NCBI RefSeq assembly: GCF_009870125.1
Contig: NC_046680.1
Location: forward strand, 13,659,501-13,723,500
Length of the DNA: 64,000 nt
Source: Drosophila pseudoobscura
Taxonomy: Eukaryota; Arthropoda; Insecta; Diptera; Drosophilidae
Direction of reading: 5' to 3'
Of this stretch, positions 13,263 through 26,382 are shown piece by piece. A program made the translations under genes and the position numbers. Below the pieces are notes generated by a model. It made no database searches. It worked only from the letters and a program-made list of their open reading frames with translations, and was not told where the DNA came from. The stretch's first letter is position 1. Every line of letters starts with the position of its first letter.

Positions 13263-15839
13263 GCTGCTCTCTGCTCTCGGTCTGCTGTCTTGCCGAGTCT
13301 GCTTCTGTCTCCCTCTCTCTCTCTCTCTGGCTGCTGTGCATTTAATTCGTTTTATCTGCTGGCGCCGCGTTCGAGCGAGCTCTCATTATGAATTTTATCG
13401 CCTGACGGCAGGCTGTTCGTTTGCAAGGTATGTAAGCGGTAGGGCAAGGCAGAAGCTCTTACTGTTTCCCTGGAGAAGGGCAATGCCTTACCCTCTGCCC
13501 AACCGTGACAGACATGCGGGCGGAGAGCAGGAGAGTTACAGTTGCACACGGCTCATCTCTTTGCTTTGCATCTCTTCCTTTTTAATCTGTTTATCGACTG
13601 TCGGCTAATGAGATTCTCTTCGGCGAAGAGAGTGCATCAGTGCACCAGTGCACCTCCACGGCTGATTATCTGCTAATTACATCGAATGCGCACATGGCAA
13701 TCCGAGCAGAAGAGTCATGCGGGGTCGAGTGTGGCACACAAAGCAAATTCGGGTTCATTACCACCGCCCCCGTCGACTGACCCTGGATGGGCGGAGCAGA
13801 GGGGAGGGAGGCGGGGAGGGAGGTAGCACCCCCTCAATCACACCACATTCCGCAATACACGAATAAACAATTTGAAAAGCTGACATAATGCCCGCATTAA
13901 GTGGCAAAACCGACGGCGAAAAATGGCAAATATTTGTTGCGGAAAGTACAATATGGGAAAGAGGGAACAGAATCTCTGGAAGCGGAAAGAGGAAAGCAGA
14001 ACACGGAAAACAGAAAACAGAAAACAGAAGAAGCGACCCGCAATAAGCCGCGGAGGAGGAAGAGGAGCCCCGAAAGCGGGAATGATAAAAGCTGTTCTAT
14101 ATTTGGCAGACGGCATGCGTGGGCGTGGGCGTGGCTGATACGACAAACACAGAAATTGTGCTCTGAATGAAAATACTGCACATTTTTATCGTTCGCAATG
14201 TTGATTCAGTTGGGATAGTCCCCCCCCCCCACCAACGTGGGGGATATACTATATCCTCCAAACACTCACGTATATCCTGCCTCTGACGGGGTGTATCCAA
14301 TGTGGCATCGATTGGGGGCCATTTTGATTGATTGATTGTCTCATATTTTTTGGTCATCCCGTTAGCCCCGTTAGCCTTTCGTCTCGCCAGCCACAAATTC
14401 GTTCGATTGCGCTGGCCACACATAAAAACACTCGTCAAGAAGCCAGCATTGTCTTGGCAATGACCCAGACCCCCACCAATTGTTTGGAGGGGCGCCAGCG
14501 CCAACGCCAGCAGCCGCCCATTTGCCTCACTTCTTCTCTTTTTTTTTTTCTGATTTTGCGTGAAAATTGCCGGTAAATTGCGAGCTCATCGATAAACTCG
14601 AGTGGATAATATGAGTTATCGCGGCTGCCGGAGAGAATCTCGAGTGGCATGCCTCTGCCAGTGGGCCGCTCCAGTGTCGAGTGCTCCTCCATTCCTCCAG
14701 TGGAAATTCAATTTCAATTGAAAGAGAACCTAAAAGCGAACTGCATTTAAATGGGCTGTAAATTGAATCAAAAATTCCCGCAGGGGGGCTCCCCCAACCC
14801 AATTCGAATAAAATCATAAACAATTTGCATCCATTGAAAAATAAACGAAAGCGGCTCTGGGAAACGTACATGGACAGGATACGTGGACACCGATACGTGG
14901 CCGAGGACGTGGACGTTTGCGATTTAAGCTCATTTCATGTGACGTGCAAAATGGATTTTCAGCGGAATCCCTGAAACTGAATTAAGTCCCCCACGTGAAG
15001 GACACCACCTAGAAAGTTTTCCAGGGCTGACAAAGAGAGAGCGGGAGGGTAGTAGGGTATGCCCTCGTCTAGACCTCACCGTATACCCTCCACGCCGTGC
15101 AATTAGCAAACAATCCGGGAATGAAAATTTGTGCTTAACGCGTAAAATGCATTATGTAAAATAATGTAAAAGAGCTCCTCCCCCCCCACCTCCTTTGGGG
15201 CCGCAGGATGGCTTGCTTATTCATGCGTACACTCGTATGTGCATATGTCGGAAATTGTAACGATTACACGCCGGACGCACACAGACACACAAACAGGAAA
15301 CGGCGTAACCAACCATTCATCCATCCACTCCTCTCCCTTGTAGCCAGAGAAGGGTGGAGGGGGGGTGGCGATCATCAGCTATTGATTGGTTCGGTCTCGG
15401 TCTCGGGCTGCTTTACCGCAGCGGGGTGGGGCAGGACCAGGGGCAGGGCCAGGGGGGGTTGGGGCATCGTATGTTTTTCCTTTGTCCTGGCTGGCCGGAG
15501 GCCGGAGGCTGAAGCTGGAGCATTTTTCACTCATAATTACACGCTGAAGGGCCGCGCATAAATGGCTTTTTAATATATCCCTGCTTAATGGCCTTTGGAC
15601 AATGATTTAATACATTTTTAATTAAAATAAATATGCAGAGCGACGGAAGGCAGGAATCAATCGCAGTCGCTTCTCCAGAGGCGGAGGGCAGAGCGACAAG
15701 CAGTCGTGTAATTGAACCCCAAATAAGTCGTTAAAAGTTTGTTTGCCATGACTTTTGCAGTCGGAAGTTGCACAAGCAAACACCCCACTGTACCCCCCAC
15801 TGCCCCCCGCACTGGGGGTGGCACGTAGAACTAATGGTT

Positions 15840-15867
15840 GGGGGGGGGGGGGGGGGGGGGGGGGGGG
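15840..15867. repeat. Poly-G run, 28 G
   Basis: Twenty-eight consecutive G, the longest homopolymer in the window. It may form G-quadruplex structure, and its exact length is likely unreliable in any assembly. Confidence 0.95.
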
Positions 15868-16220
15868 AATGGGGGAAGACGTTGGGTTGACGTTGGCGCA
15901 GCTCATTATAAATTTGTTGATGCTGCATATCTTGGCGCGGGCGGGTGGTCTATCCTTGAAGGATAGCCGGATAGGAGCAGAGCAGGATGTGCTGCGCTCA
16001 CTTCCTGACAGGCAGTGGAGCAAAAGCAGCTTCCACCGGCATCTGGCTTGGCTTCTGCATATCAGCAGCTTTTTATGCTTACCACAGCTGGGGCAGGAGG
16101 AGGAGTGGGAGTGGGAGGCAACACATTTCATTTTCATCTCAGCTGCCAACAGCCAGAAGCCGCAGGGAACTTGTCTAAAAATCACGCATAATTTATTTAC
16201 CATAAACAAGACGAGCAGAA

Positions 16221-16292
16221 CGGAACAAGAAGAACAAGAACAAGAGGCACAAGTAGAAGAAGAACAAGAACAAGAACAAGAACAAGAGGAAC
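16221..16292. repeat. (AAGAAC)n-like purine-rich repeat
   Basis: Degenerate AACAAG/AAGAAC hexamers for about 70 bp. Confidence 0.85.
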
Positions 16293-17049
16293 AGGAAGAG
16301 CCGACGATGGCCGCCGCATGACAAGTCGAAGGGAGGGGCTGTGGGGCTGCCTGCTCCTACCGCCTGCTGCAAAGTATGCAATACAATTTTTGGAAGCAAG
16401 CCCAGATTGCAACAACATCAAAAATGCAACAATACTAAAAGGGAGCGAGGAAGGGAGAAAGGGCGGGGAGGGTAGGGGAAAAGAGACACCGAGAAGCAAT
16501 CAGCGTGGCATAAAAAAAAGAGAACCTAAGCACGATTGAAGCTGCAGCGCAATAAAAATCGCTTTATCTTCATTAAGTCAAGGAAGATATCATTGCAAGT
16601 GCACCTCCCATCAACCCCCCCTCACACACACACACACACGGGGGGTGGGGGGGAGCACAGGACAAACAACAAGGTAGCCACAGCCAGAAGCCAGAGCCAG
16701 TGCCAGTGCTGAAGTCCCATCCTGGCTGGCTAGCAGCCACAGCATTGAATAATAAATGCAACGAAAATAAAAATAAGAGCTTCTGCTCCTCCTCGGCCTC
16801 CCCCCTGGGGCCAGAGGAGGCGGAAGCCAGCAAAGGAGTGAAGCGAAGACAGCCACGAGGGGAGGGGGGAAGCAGGTAGTACAGAATAAAGTACATGACG
16901 CAGGGATAAATGGTGGAATCATGTAAACGTAAACCCACACACACACACACAGCCTCACGTCAAGGATAAACAGAGCCGGCCGGATGGCAGGTGAAGGGAA
17001 GGGCTGAAAGGACGCCAGAGCCTCCGAGTGGATACATGCATTGTTGGTA

Positions 17050-17051
<2 letters not shown>

Positions 17052-17086
<35 letters not shown>
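17052..17086. repeat. (GT)n microsatellite
   Basis: About 17 uninterrupted GT units. Confidence 0.95.
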
Positions 17087-17088
<2 letters not shown>

Positions 17089-18039
17089 CGAATCCTTTGC
17101 AGACCCCCCAAGGCTGGTGCTGATGCTCCACCCCCCACACCCGAGGACTGACGGCGCACCAGAAGGAAGCGAAGCGAAATTATTGCAACGAGCGCCGAAG
17201 TGGAAAGCCAGACAGGGACGCGGCTGCTCTTAAATGGAATCCAATGGTCACAGTGGCAGCTCCATGGCAATCGAATTCCATTTAAGATCAACGGCTGGGG
17301 CTATGGGTTGGGGATGGGAATGGGGATGAGGCTGTTCGGTTCTGGTCTGATTACGATTACAAAATGAGAACACGGCAGACACAACCAGGCCCCCCCCCCA
17401 GTGCCCCAGGCAAAGGTCAAACAGATTGAAGCTCTCCATAATTGACTGTAATTAAAGCGCAGTTCTGTCCCCCCCCCCCCCCATCCACTCATCCCCACCC
17501 TCCCCATATCCTCTTCTGTGAGAAAACCCAATTTGGCTCAGTTTTCCGCTACCAAAGGAGCATTTTAATATGCTTCTCAGGTGCTGCACGGCCCATGATG
17601 GTGCCCCATTTCATTGTTCTATGCAAATAGTACAAACGGTAGAGAGGGGAACGGGGGGGGGGGGGGGTGGATGAGGGGATTGGGCGTCGTGGTTACAATG
17701 CATTTTTATGGCGAATGCTGGCTACAAATTTATTGAAAACGAACCAAAATATTTGCATGAATGAAGATGCACAGCGTTCGGGATGTGGGATGTGGGATGT
17801 GGGGCACAGGATGCTGCAGGATGCTGCTGGTGCTGGTGCAGGTGCAGGTGCAGGAGTGCTGCTGTTACAAGCCAATGAACAGGGACTGCCATCATCACTT
17901 TCATTGCCATTGTTCCATGTTCCATTTTCCTTTCCTTACGTATTCATTCATTATTCACAGCCCAATTCGTGATTCACGATTCACGATTCCATATGCCGTC
18001 TCTCTGATCTCCGTTTTTCACATTCTTTTGCTTTCGCAG

Positions 18040-21000
18040 GCGAAACGAATACAGAGCAATGAGCTGGCCGCCATCAAGGTCATCAAGCTGGAGCCCTCCG
18101 ATGACATACAGATCATCCAGCAGGAGATCATAATGATGCGCGACTGCCGGCACCCGAACATCATCGCCTACTACGGGTCGTACCTGCGGCGGGACAAGCT
18201 CTGGATCTGCATGGAGTTCTGCGGCGGCGGGAGCCTGCAGGACATCTACCAGGTGACGGGACCGCTATCCGAGAACCAGATCGCCTACATGTGCCGCGAG
18301 ACGCTCAAGGGCCTGGAGTACCTGCACTCCATGGGCAAGATGCACCGCGACATCAAGGGCGCCAACATCCTGCTCACGGAGTACGGGGACGTGAAGCTGG
18401 CCGACTTCGGGGTCTCGGCCCAGATAACGGCCACGATCAACAAGCGGAAGAGCTTCATAGGTGAGTGGCGGCCCCCCCCCCTACGTCTGGGTGGAGGCAT
18501 GACTGATGAGGCATCCTCTGGCATTCGATTTATGCAGATTCACAGATCGATTTCGGGGGGAAACGTTTTGCGCCAAGGACATTGCCAGGCAACGAATAGT
18601 CGACGAGTTAAAGATGGAAGTGTAAATGGAAATGGAAATACTCAAAGTGTTTGTGCTGCTGTGGGGCGGTGGGGGGGGGGGGGGGGGGGGGGGAGTGTCC
18701 TGGCAACAATTGCGTTTAACGCTTCTCGACTCTGGACGCTCGGCAGAGAGCAGGAGGAGGAGGAGGAGGAGGAGGTGCAAGAGCTGTCAGGAATGACAGA
18801 GCACAAAACCAAACAACAAACTGCAAAAAGCAGCAGCAGGACAAAAGGATGCTTGGGGAATGCTGGGGGAATGCTGGGAGTCCGCACTCCTTTGTAGGGG
18901 AATTATTCGAATCGGCGATGCACAGTGGGGCCCCCAATTGAATGCAATTCAATTAGGAGCACGCATTATAATGGATACCGCAGAAGGCATACCGAAATAT
19001 AATCAAAATGTTATAAAGGCGGGGAGTCCTGGGGCTTCCATGGGGGAACAATTCAATTTGCAGGACATTTCAAAACCAGACGGAGATGCAAGGTGGAAGA
19101 CTCTGCCCCAATCTGCCACAAAAGTAACCATTCGACCGACCAGCAGGTGGTCCGGTCTTTGTTTGGCATCCTGCTGGGGATGGAGATGGGGATGGGGATG
19201 GGGATGGGGGTGGGGATCTGAAGGAATGGTCCTTGTTGTCGACCGAAAACTGAAGCACAAAAGCAAATAATCTTTGAAAAATGTCCTCAATTCGAGCATC
19301 GTTGGCCGACCATTGGTCCGTCTTAGTTTTGTGGATACTTCTTTTGTGGACGGCTCCGGCTGCAGTTCCTCTGCTTCCTACTCGAAGTCCTCTCCTCTGC
19401 TCTCCCCGCTTCCTAGAGGCCTCAAAGGCCACTTCAGCTGCTTATTTTTTCCTGCACTAAGAGATTTCGCCGTTCTATTCGGTTCGGATTCGGGTTCTGT
19501 TTCTGTTTCTTTTCTGCTGCACTGAGCGGAGCTAAGCGGCTTTCAGAATCCCACAGAGTGGGGGGAGGAGCGGAGCTGCCTAATGGGGAGCAAGCATGTG
19601 CAGGCGGATGACAGGCGGGCGGGGGTGGGGGAGCGGGAGGTAGTGAGTGGGGTTAATGGATGCTTTAAAATGCTTGCCAGGGGCTTTAAGCCGAAACTGA
19701 GGCGAGGCCACGCTTGGCATACACAATTTGAATGTAAATAGCAGTTTATCAGAACCAGGAGGGGGGTAGGAGGAGCCAGGAGGGGCGTAGAAGGAGCTTA
19801 GGAGGAGCCTAGGAGAAGGAGGAGTGTCTGCCACTCGCTGCGTAGTTTGTCATGACAACTTGCAATCTGTTGAAGCGCAGAAGGAGCAGCACGATGATTG
19901 GCATGAGTCGCCCCGGAGGTATGCCCCCCCCCCCCCCCCCCCCCATCCTTTGTGCCACGTCATCGCAGGACCTTTTAAGACTTGGCAAATGGGATTCTGC
20001 GGTCTCTCCGCGTGGCCTCGCAGCTCACAATTAATTATTTCAAATGCCTTTTCTTTGCACTTAATTAAAAATCCTCGACCCGACTGGACCCAACCCAACG
20101 GGGGGACCCCCTTCGGGCAGCCTTTGACACTCTCCGGGTAATTAAGTTAAGTTACCACTGCCAGGACCTGGCTTAGAGTCCTCGAGCCAATCAAAGCCGA
20201 AGCCTGCCCGAGTTCATGACATTTTGAGTTGCGGGCGGCGTAAAACGGAATCAGATTTGATTTAATTTACGCCAAATTGGATCTATCCAACGCATAGAAG
20301 GCGCCCCACAAAGCAGTTTAACTTTTAATGCCGTCTATTGTCCTTTGTGCTTTGTCCTTTGAGCTGGCTCTCGTAAAGGACAGCCCCATAAATTTGAGCG
20401 CCAAGCGCTAATTTGATTTCTGATTTATACGAATGGACGAGGTCCACTCCACGGTGCAACGTGCAGCGGTTAAGGGGGCGAGGGGGTGGGGGGGGTTGGT
20501 TGATTCCTCCAAGTTTAACGACCTTGAGGTCACTAGATGGGTCTCCCCCCATCTGTCTCTCAGTGCAACACTCTGTTTCTTTGTTGCCACTTTCGGGTGC
20601 ATTTTCATGACGCTTCAGCGCTGAGCGAGCTTCTTTTGTGGCACATGTCAATGGGGTGGGAGGTGCCACCGAGTGTGCACTGCAGATGACAGCAGGAGGA
20701 GAAGGGGAGGTGCCTCGTAGGTGCTGTCTAGGACATGTTTGTGTCTCTCCGCCTGTCTGCCTGTCAGTGTATGCGCCAAACAATGTGACGTCCGCTTACT
20801 CTTATCACTTGGAGTGGTTCCCCTCACCCCCCACCCCCCTATCAGTGGTGTTGCGACTGCTGTGACAAATGTGGCACTCCCCTCCCTTGCACCACACACG
20901 CTCTGCAGAGGAAGCCGCAAACAGAACTGGGGGGTCAACCCATCTGAACTGGGTCCCTCAGCTCCTGGATTGAACAAATGGAGCCCATTTCGGGTTGCAA

Positions 21001-24000
21001 GTCTCCTGGCAAAGCAGACGCTACCCCGCCCGTGAAGGGTATGCCGCGAGGGGAGGCAGGCGACAGCCTGACGCTTTTATTATTCAATAAAAAGGTGCTT
21101 ACGTTTGTGTTTAGTGTCATTAACGAGTCAATGGCAACAAACGACGAGCAGCAGCAGCAGCAGCAGAAGAAGCTTCCACCTCGTTGCCTCCGAGACGCCC
21201 ATTACCCTTACCCCGCCCCACCCCCGCCCTTTCCTCTGTGGCACAGCCACAGTTATGCCATAAAGATGAATGTGAATGTGAATGGGAGTGTGTGGGTGTG
21301 GGTGTGGGTGTGGATGGATGGGGCGTAGGCGTGGCCGTGTGTTGTCTTAATGCCTCCCAGGACGCGTGGCTGACGGAAATGCGTCTTGGCATTAAATGGG
21401 ATGCAGCCTAAAAGCCTGCCAAGGCCCACATCCACATCCACATCTTCTCCTCTCTCTTCCGTTGGCTTTTTAACAAAATGATACTTGACTTTCTCTTCTC
21501 GCCTCTCGTCTGTTTCAATCCCAATCCGTATCTGTATCTCCGGCTGTGTATCTGTAGCTGTTTCGTCCTGTATCTGTTTGCGTTGCGCCTTTAATTAAAG
21601 TGTGCGGAACACTTGGCTGAGTCCTTCATCGATGAGCTTCCATTCCGGTTCGGTTCTCCTTTGGAGAATCCCGTCAAGAGCAGAAACAAAGCCAGGGCCC
21701 AGACCGAGACCAAAACCGCGGCTGAAACTTCCACTTGCAGCAGCCTTGGTCTCCCCCCCCCCCCACCCGCCACCTTCCCCCATCAAGGAGCAGGCATTAA
21801 ACTTGATTTTCCACCTTCGTTGTGGCTTAATTAAATTGAAAATACAATTAACTTTGAGTTCGTGTTCGAGTTGGTTCGCTTTTCCTTTCACCGTCGCCCG
21901 GGAGATGAAAATTAATTTCACAGAACTTTCGAGAAAGTGCGACAACAGATGCTCCCCCTGGTTGGGGCCATTGCCTGCAACATGGCGTATGAGTAATGGA
22001 CGCAGGATCATAAAACGTGCGCCCGAAATGAGGCGCCCCATCCTGGCGTGCTCTGCATAATTCAGCAATTCGTTTATTCGCACAATTTGCACAATTGGCA
22101 GATTGCACCGTAAAAAAAAATCAAATCAAATTAAATTCTATTATATTAAAAACAAAACGAATGCGCATGAATAAATGACATTTGCGGCACATATTCTGAG
22201 GCAATGAAATTAAATGTGTGAATGTTGCATAATTAGCAGGAATCGCCTGCCATGCCCCAACCAGTGGCAGCTGCATTGACAACCGAATCTCCTCCATTCG
22301 CAGGGACACCCTACTGGATGGCACCCGAGGTGGCCGCCGTGGAGCGCAAGGGCGGCTACAATCAACTATGTGATATTTGGGCCTGTGGCATCACGGCAAT
22401 CGGTGAGTACCCCCCCCTCCCCTCTGTCACTGACCCCCTTTAACCCACGCCTCTTTTTGCAGAGCTTGCTGAACTGCAGCCACCGATGTTCGATCTGCAT
22501 CCGATGCGAGCCCTGTTCCTGATGTCGAAGAGCGGCTTCAAGCCGCCCACACTGGGCAACAAGGACAAGTGGAGTCCCACATTCCACAACTTCATCAAGA
22601 CGGCGCTGACGAAGAACCCCAAGAAGCGACCCACCGCCGAGCGCCTGCTGCAGCATCCCTTCGTCCAGTGCGAGATGTCGCTGCGGGTGGCCAAGGAGCT
22701 GCTCCAGAAGTACCAGAGTCCCAATCAGCAGTTCTACTACTATCTCGACGGCGAGGAGGAGGTGAGGAGTGGCGCCTGGCCAGCCCTAGGAGGTGGAGGA
22801 GGGGAACGAGCTGCTGGCTCTGGCCCTGGCTGTGGCACCTTTTGTGTAATTTATTTACGCTTTTAGTTCTCGCTCTCTCTCGGGCCTTGGTGGCTATTTA
22901 CTGGGCTTCCCTGCCTTGGGGCTTGCGGCTTGCGGCTTGCGGCCTTGCAGAGACCAAGGACCAAGATTGCTTTCTGCTTTCTCAAGAACAGAGATTTAGT
23001 GCGCCATTAGACACCTTGGGAGCCCCAAACTCTAGGTTTTGCCGGCCACTGCCCCAATTAATTCCCCCTGCTCCCCTCCCTCAAATGCAGATGTCTAGAC
23101 AGACGGCCAGGCGAAACTTATTTAACGACAAATGCAAATGGAAAATCAAAATCAAATTTAAATTTAATGGCCATTTCCCCCCGCACCCTCAACAGCAGGC
23201 TGTCTTGGGTGGGGGGCGGGGGCTGTGGGGCTTGTCAAGTCATAAATCTTCAATTTGTTTGGATATTTTGCAAACTTTGAACGAAAGGAGGGGCGCCGCC
23301 CCCAAGAAGCGCGCAGTAGATATTCAAATTTTACTTAGTGCCTCCCGTGCCCCACATTCCTCGTGTAACTTGAAGAAAGTAACGCATGACGCTCCAAAAT
23401 TCCAATCCCAATATGATTTTGATTTATGGGCTTCCATCGCAGGCTGAAACTTTGCCACTGACGATGCCTCTTTGGCTCTTTAGCTCTTTAGCGTTCTTCC
23501 CTTGTTAACCCGCATCCTAACGTGTCTCCTCCCCTAGACGGTGGCCAGTGTTCCGCAGCGGATACCCAGCAAGATGACATCACGCACCAATGGAGTTCCA
23601 GCCCAGAATCACACGCTGAAAACAGGCAAGACCCCGAGGCCGAGAGGCTGCCTGGCATTTGCTAATCTCTCTCTTACCTTCCCCCCTTCCTCACCGCAGC
23701 CATGACGACAAACTCCATGTGGAACGAGCGATCCTCTAGTCCCGAGACGTTACCCAGCGACATGTAAGTCCCGCCCTAGTGCCGCGATCCTCCACCTGTG
23801 TATCCCGCGTGTACACTCGAAGATATCTCTTCTTCTGCCTGAACCTATGCCACAGTTTATGCCTTATTTCTTAAGTAATTGCGCGACAACGGGTTCACTT
23901 CGCTTCAGTTTTGGTAATTTGGTTTCAGTTCTCACACACACACACACCACACACACACAAACACAAACACATACACACATACACTATATATGTAAAGCCG

Positions 24001-26345
24001 GAGGCATTCGGAATCCATCCATCAGCCATGGGATCCATTGTTATCCACTTGTCTGTTTCTTCTCTTCTTTTGTAGATCAAGACCAAAAAAATTAACGGGC
24101 ACCCTGATTATGAACATGTCCCTAAGGTTAGCGAAGGCTTCCACCAGCTACCAGCCACCAGCCACCAGCAGAGCCCCAGATTGGGAGTGCCAAGGAGCCA
24201 CAGAACTTGGCACTGCGCTACCCTCTGCATGTGGCATGTGGCATGTGGCATGTAGCATGTTGCATGTTGCGCTTTTTATGCACCGCCGCAGCACGCGCGT
24301 TGTGTAATTTGCCCCGGCTTACAACTTGCCACAGTCAATTTTCAGCCGCACGTATCCCCAGAGCTGTGTTTACTTTCGTATTTTGCTGCATTTTCATGTG
24401 TGTGGCAGCGGCACACGCTTGGCGCTTAGTTGCAGTTACGTGCCAGAGCTCTCGCCGGGTCTGTCCGGGCAATGAAACTTGTGAATTTTTCATCCATTCC
24501 ACGGAGGAGTCTGTGTCCGAGTACGAGTCCGCTTCAGAGTCCGAGCAAGTCCCCAGAGTGTGTGGCTATAATTGCGAGCTGGCTGCCTGGCTGCCTGGCT
24601 ACCTGGCTGTGTATGCCTCAAACTTGTGGGATATTTAATTGGCAGCCAGTCGGAGTAATTACTTAACCAGGACGGAGCTGGACGCCACTAAGTATGCTGC
24701 ACCATAACATAATAAGCAGTCCCAGCGGAGCAGGTGGAAAAAGCGAGAGAGCGGCGGACAGATGGGCCAACTGGAAACTAGAAATAAATTGAGTTCAAGG
24801 AGCAGAAACTTTTGCCAGGAAATCAATTAACGACGAAGAAGAAACGGAAGATCGAAGTATCAATCATACGCCATGTTGTACGCCACATCCACGAAGGCAG
24901 CTTCAATATGCCACGAGCTAGAGAGATGCTCTGGATGATGTGTCATTTGTCATTTTAAACGATTACACATTGCTGCCACGCTGTGCGTGTGGCAAGGCGT
25001 GGCGTCAAGGGGCAGCATGCAAAGTGCTCGATGTGGCAAACACTTTGCGGCAGCCGCCACTTGAGCGCGCGTCCCAGACAACAAAAGCCAGCGTCTGGCT
25101 CTGTCTCATGAGTACGAGTACTACTCATGAGTACTCATGAGTACTCATGCCCCTGCCACAGCCACTGGCACAGACAGGCGGCGACTGTCGCGATTCTGGT
25201 GCCCAATTTTTATTGGCTGCGCCAATTTTTATGTACTGAGAGTCGCCTACAAGCGGCAAGCGGCAAGCGACAAGCGACTTGCTGGCCAAGTGCCACACCC
25301 CCGTTTCCGCTGAATGGCGCCCGAAAAGTTTGTGGGAGACGAGCCTGGCTCGTCTTACAGCGCATCCTTCCTCCTGCGGTTGCCATGGCTAATTTCATTT
25401 AAACCCTCATAAGCGGAAAGTACAACAAGAATACTTTTTTCCCCTTTTTTTTTGTTTACGCTCACACAAAGGCGGCGGGCAGGAGGAGGCGGGGAACATT
25501 AATAATTTCCAGGACGGAGCAAAGAACATCCTAATCATGGGACACAGGAGAAATTAGCCAGATCCGTTTAATTAGGCGGCAAGGAGCGGCTTCCTTCCTG
25601 TTGCTGCTTTTCCGCCTGGGAGACACCGAATGAAGGCCTATCCTCTGGCCACACGAACCACAAATACACTCCGATATACCGATAAACACACACACAGAGA
25701 TATTGTATTTATAAGTAGTATAGTAATGCTTTCGATACACGACGATCTGGCAGTGGCTTTAGTTTCGTTTTGGGGCTCAGCCCCAAACTAAAGAATTGCG
25801 TTTACATTTTCTGGAGTTCTTTTCGCTTTTGTTTTTGTATGCGAAACTTAACACAATGAAATTTTTGTTTATTTTCTTTATCCTTTTTTCCGTATCTTTG
25901 TTTTTTTTTGTATTTGATTTCCGTAGGAGCCTCTTACAGTATATTGATGAGGAGCTAAAGCTAAGGTAACTACACCCTCCCCCCTACCACCGTACCACCG
26001 TACCACCGTACCACCCTACACCCAAAATAAAAATATTGAGAGCGAACATCAAGGCTCTCGGTGTCCCCCGTACCACCCAACACGCCACACACAGCCCCTG
26101 CACACCCACCCACACCCACCCACACTCACACACACCCCCATGCGCACCCACACACACACACAATAGACTTTGATTTAGCGTTAAGTTCATTTCACATACT
26201 TCCACTTCTTCCACTTCTACACTTCTCTACTTCTCCACTTGCCATTCTTCACGAGAGCAGCGCAGCCGGGAAATGCAACTTTCGGGGGCCCTGGCACTTC
26301 TCTTCTGCACCTGCAGAGCACCTCTTCCGCTTCTCACAAATTCCC

Positions 26346-26382
<37 letters not shown>

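Larger units (their letters stand above)
1..18039 (+). other. hppy: Long noncoding region, probably the big upstream intron of hppy
   Basis: I see no coding exon on either strand that I can support. Open frames here are low-complexity (Ser/Pro/Leu-rich) and follow CT/CA/GT repeats. The first hppy exon at 18040 begins inside the kinase N-lobe at codon phase 0, so an upstream exon carrying the initiator Met and glycine-rich loop is required. I looked for an exon encoding a G-T-Y-G-D-V-Y-K-like end followed by GT and did not find one, so it is inferred to lie left of the window. The splice-site juxtaposition near 5265 fits a long + strand intron. The stretch also holds microsatellites, poly-G/C runs and one tandem triplication, listed separately. 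Part of it could instead be intergenic if hppy has an internal promoter here. Confidence 0.6.
18461..22303 (+). other. hppy: hppy intron (3.84 kb)
   Basis: Donor ATAG|GTGAGT and acceptor TTCGCAG|GGACACC interrupt the activation segment between DFG and GTPYWMAPE. The intron contains a 23-G run (18671-18693), a GGGGAT tandem repeat near 19180-19215, a 21-C run (19924-19944) and GTGTGG repeats near 21290-21315. No coding exon is evident in it. Confidence 0.85.

Noticed and set aside
12841..13608. Overlapping 130-190-codon frames on both strands
   Set aside because: They arise from CT/AG-rich repeats. The translations are Ser/Leu/Arg low complexity with no domain signal.
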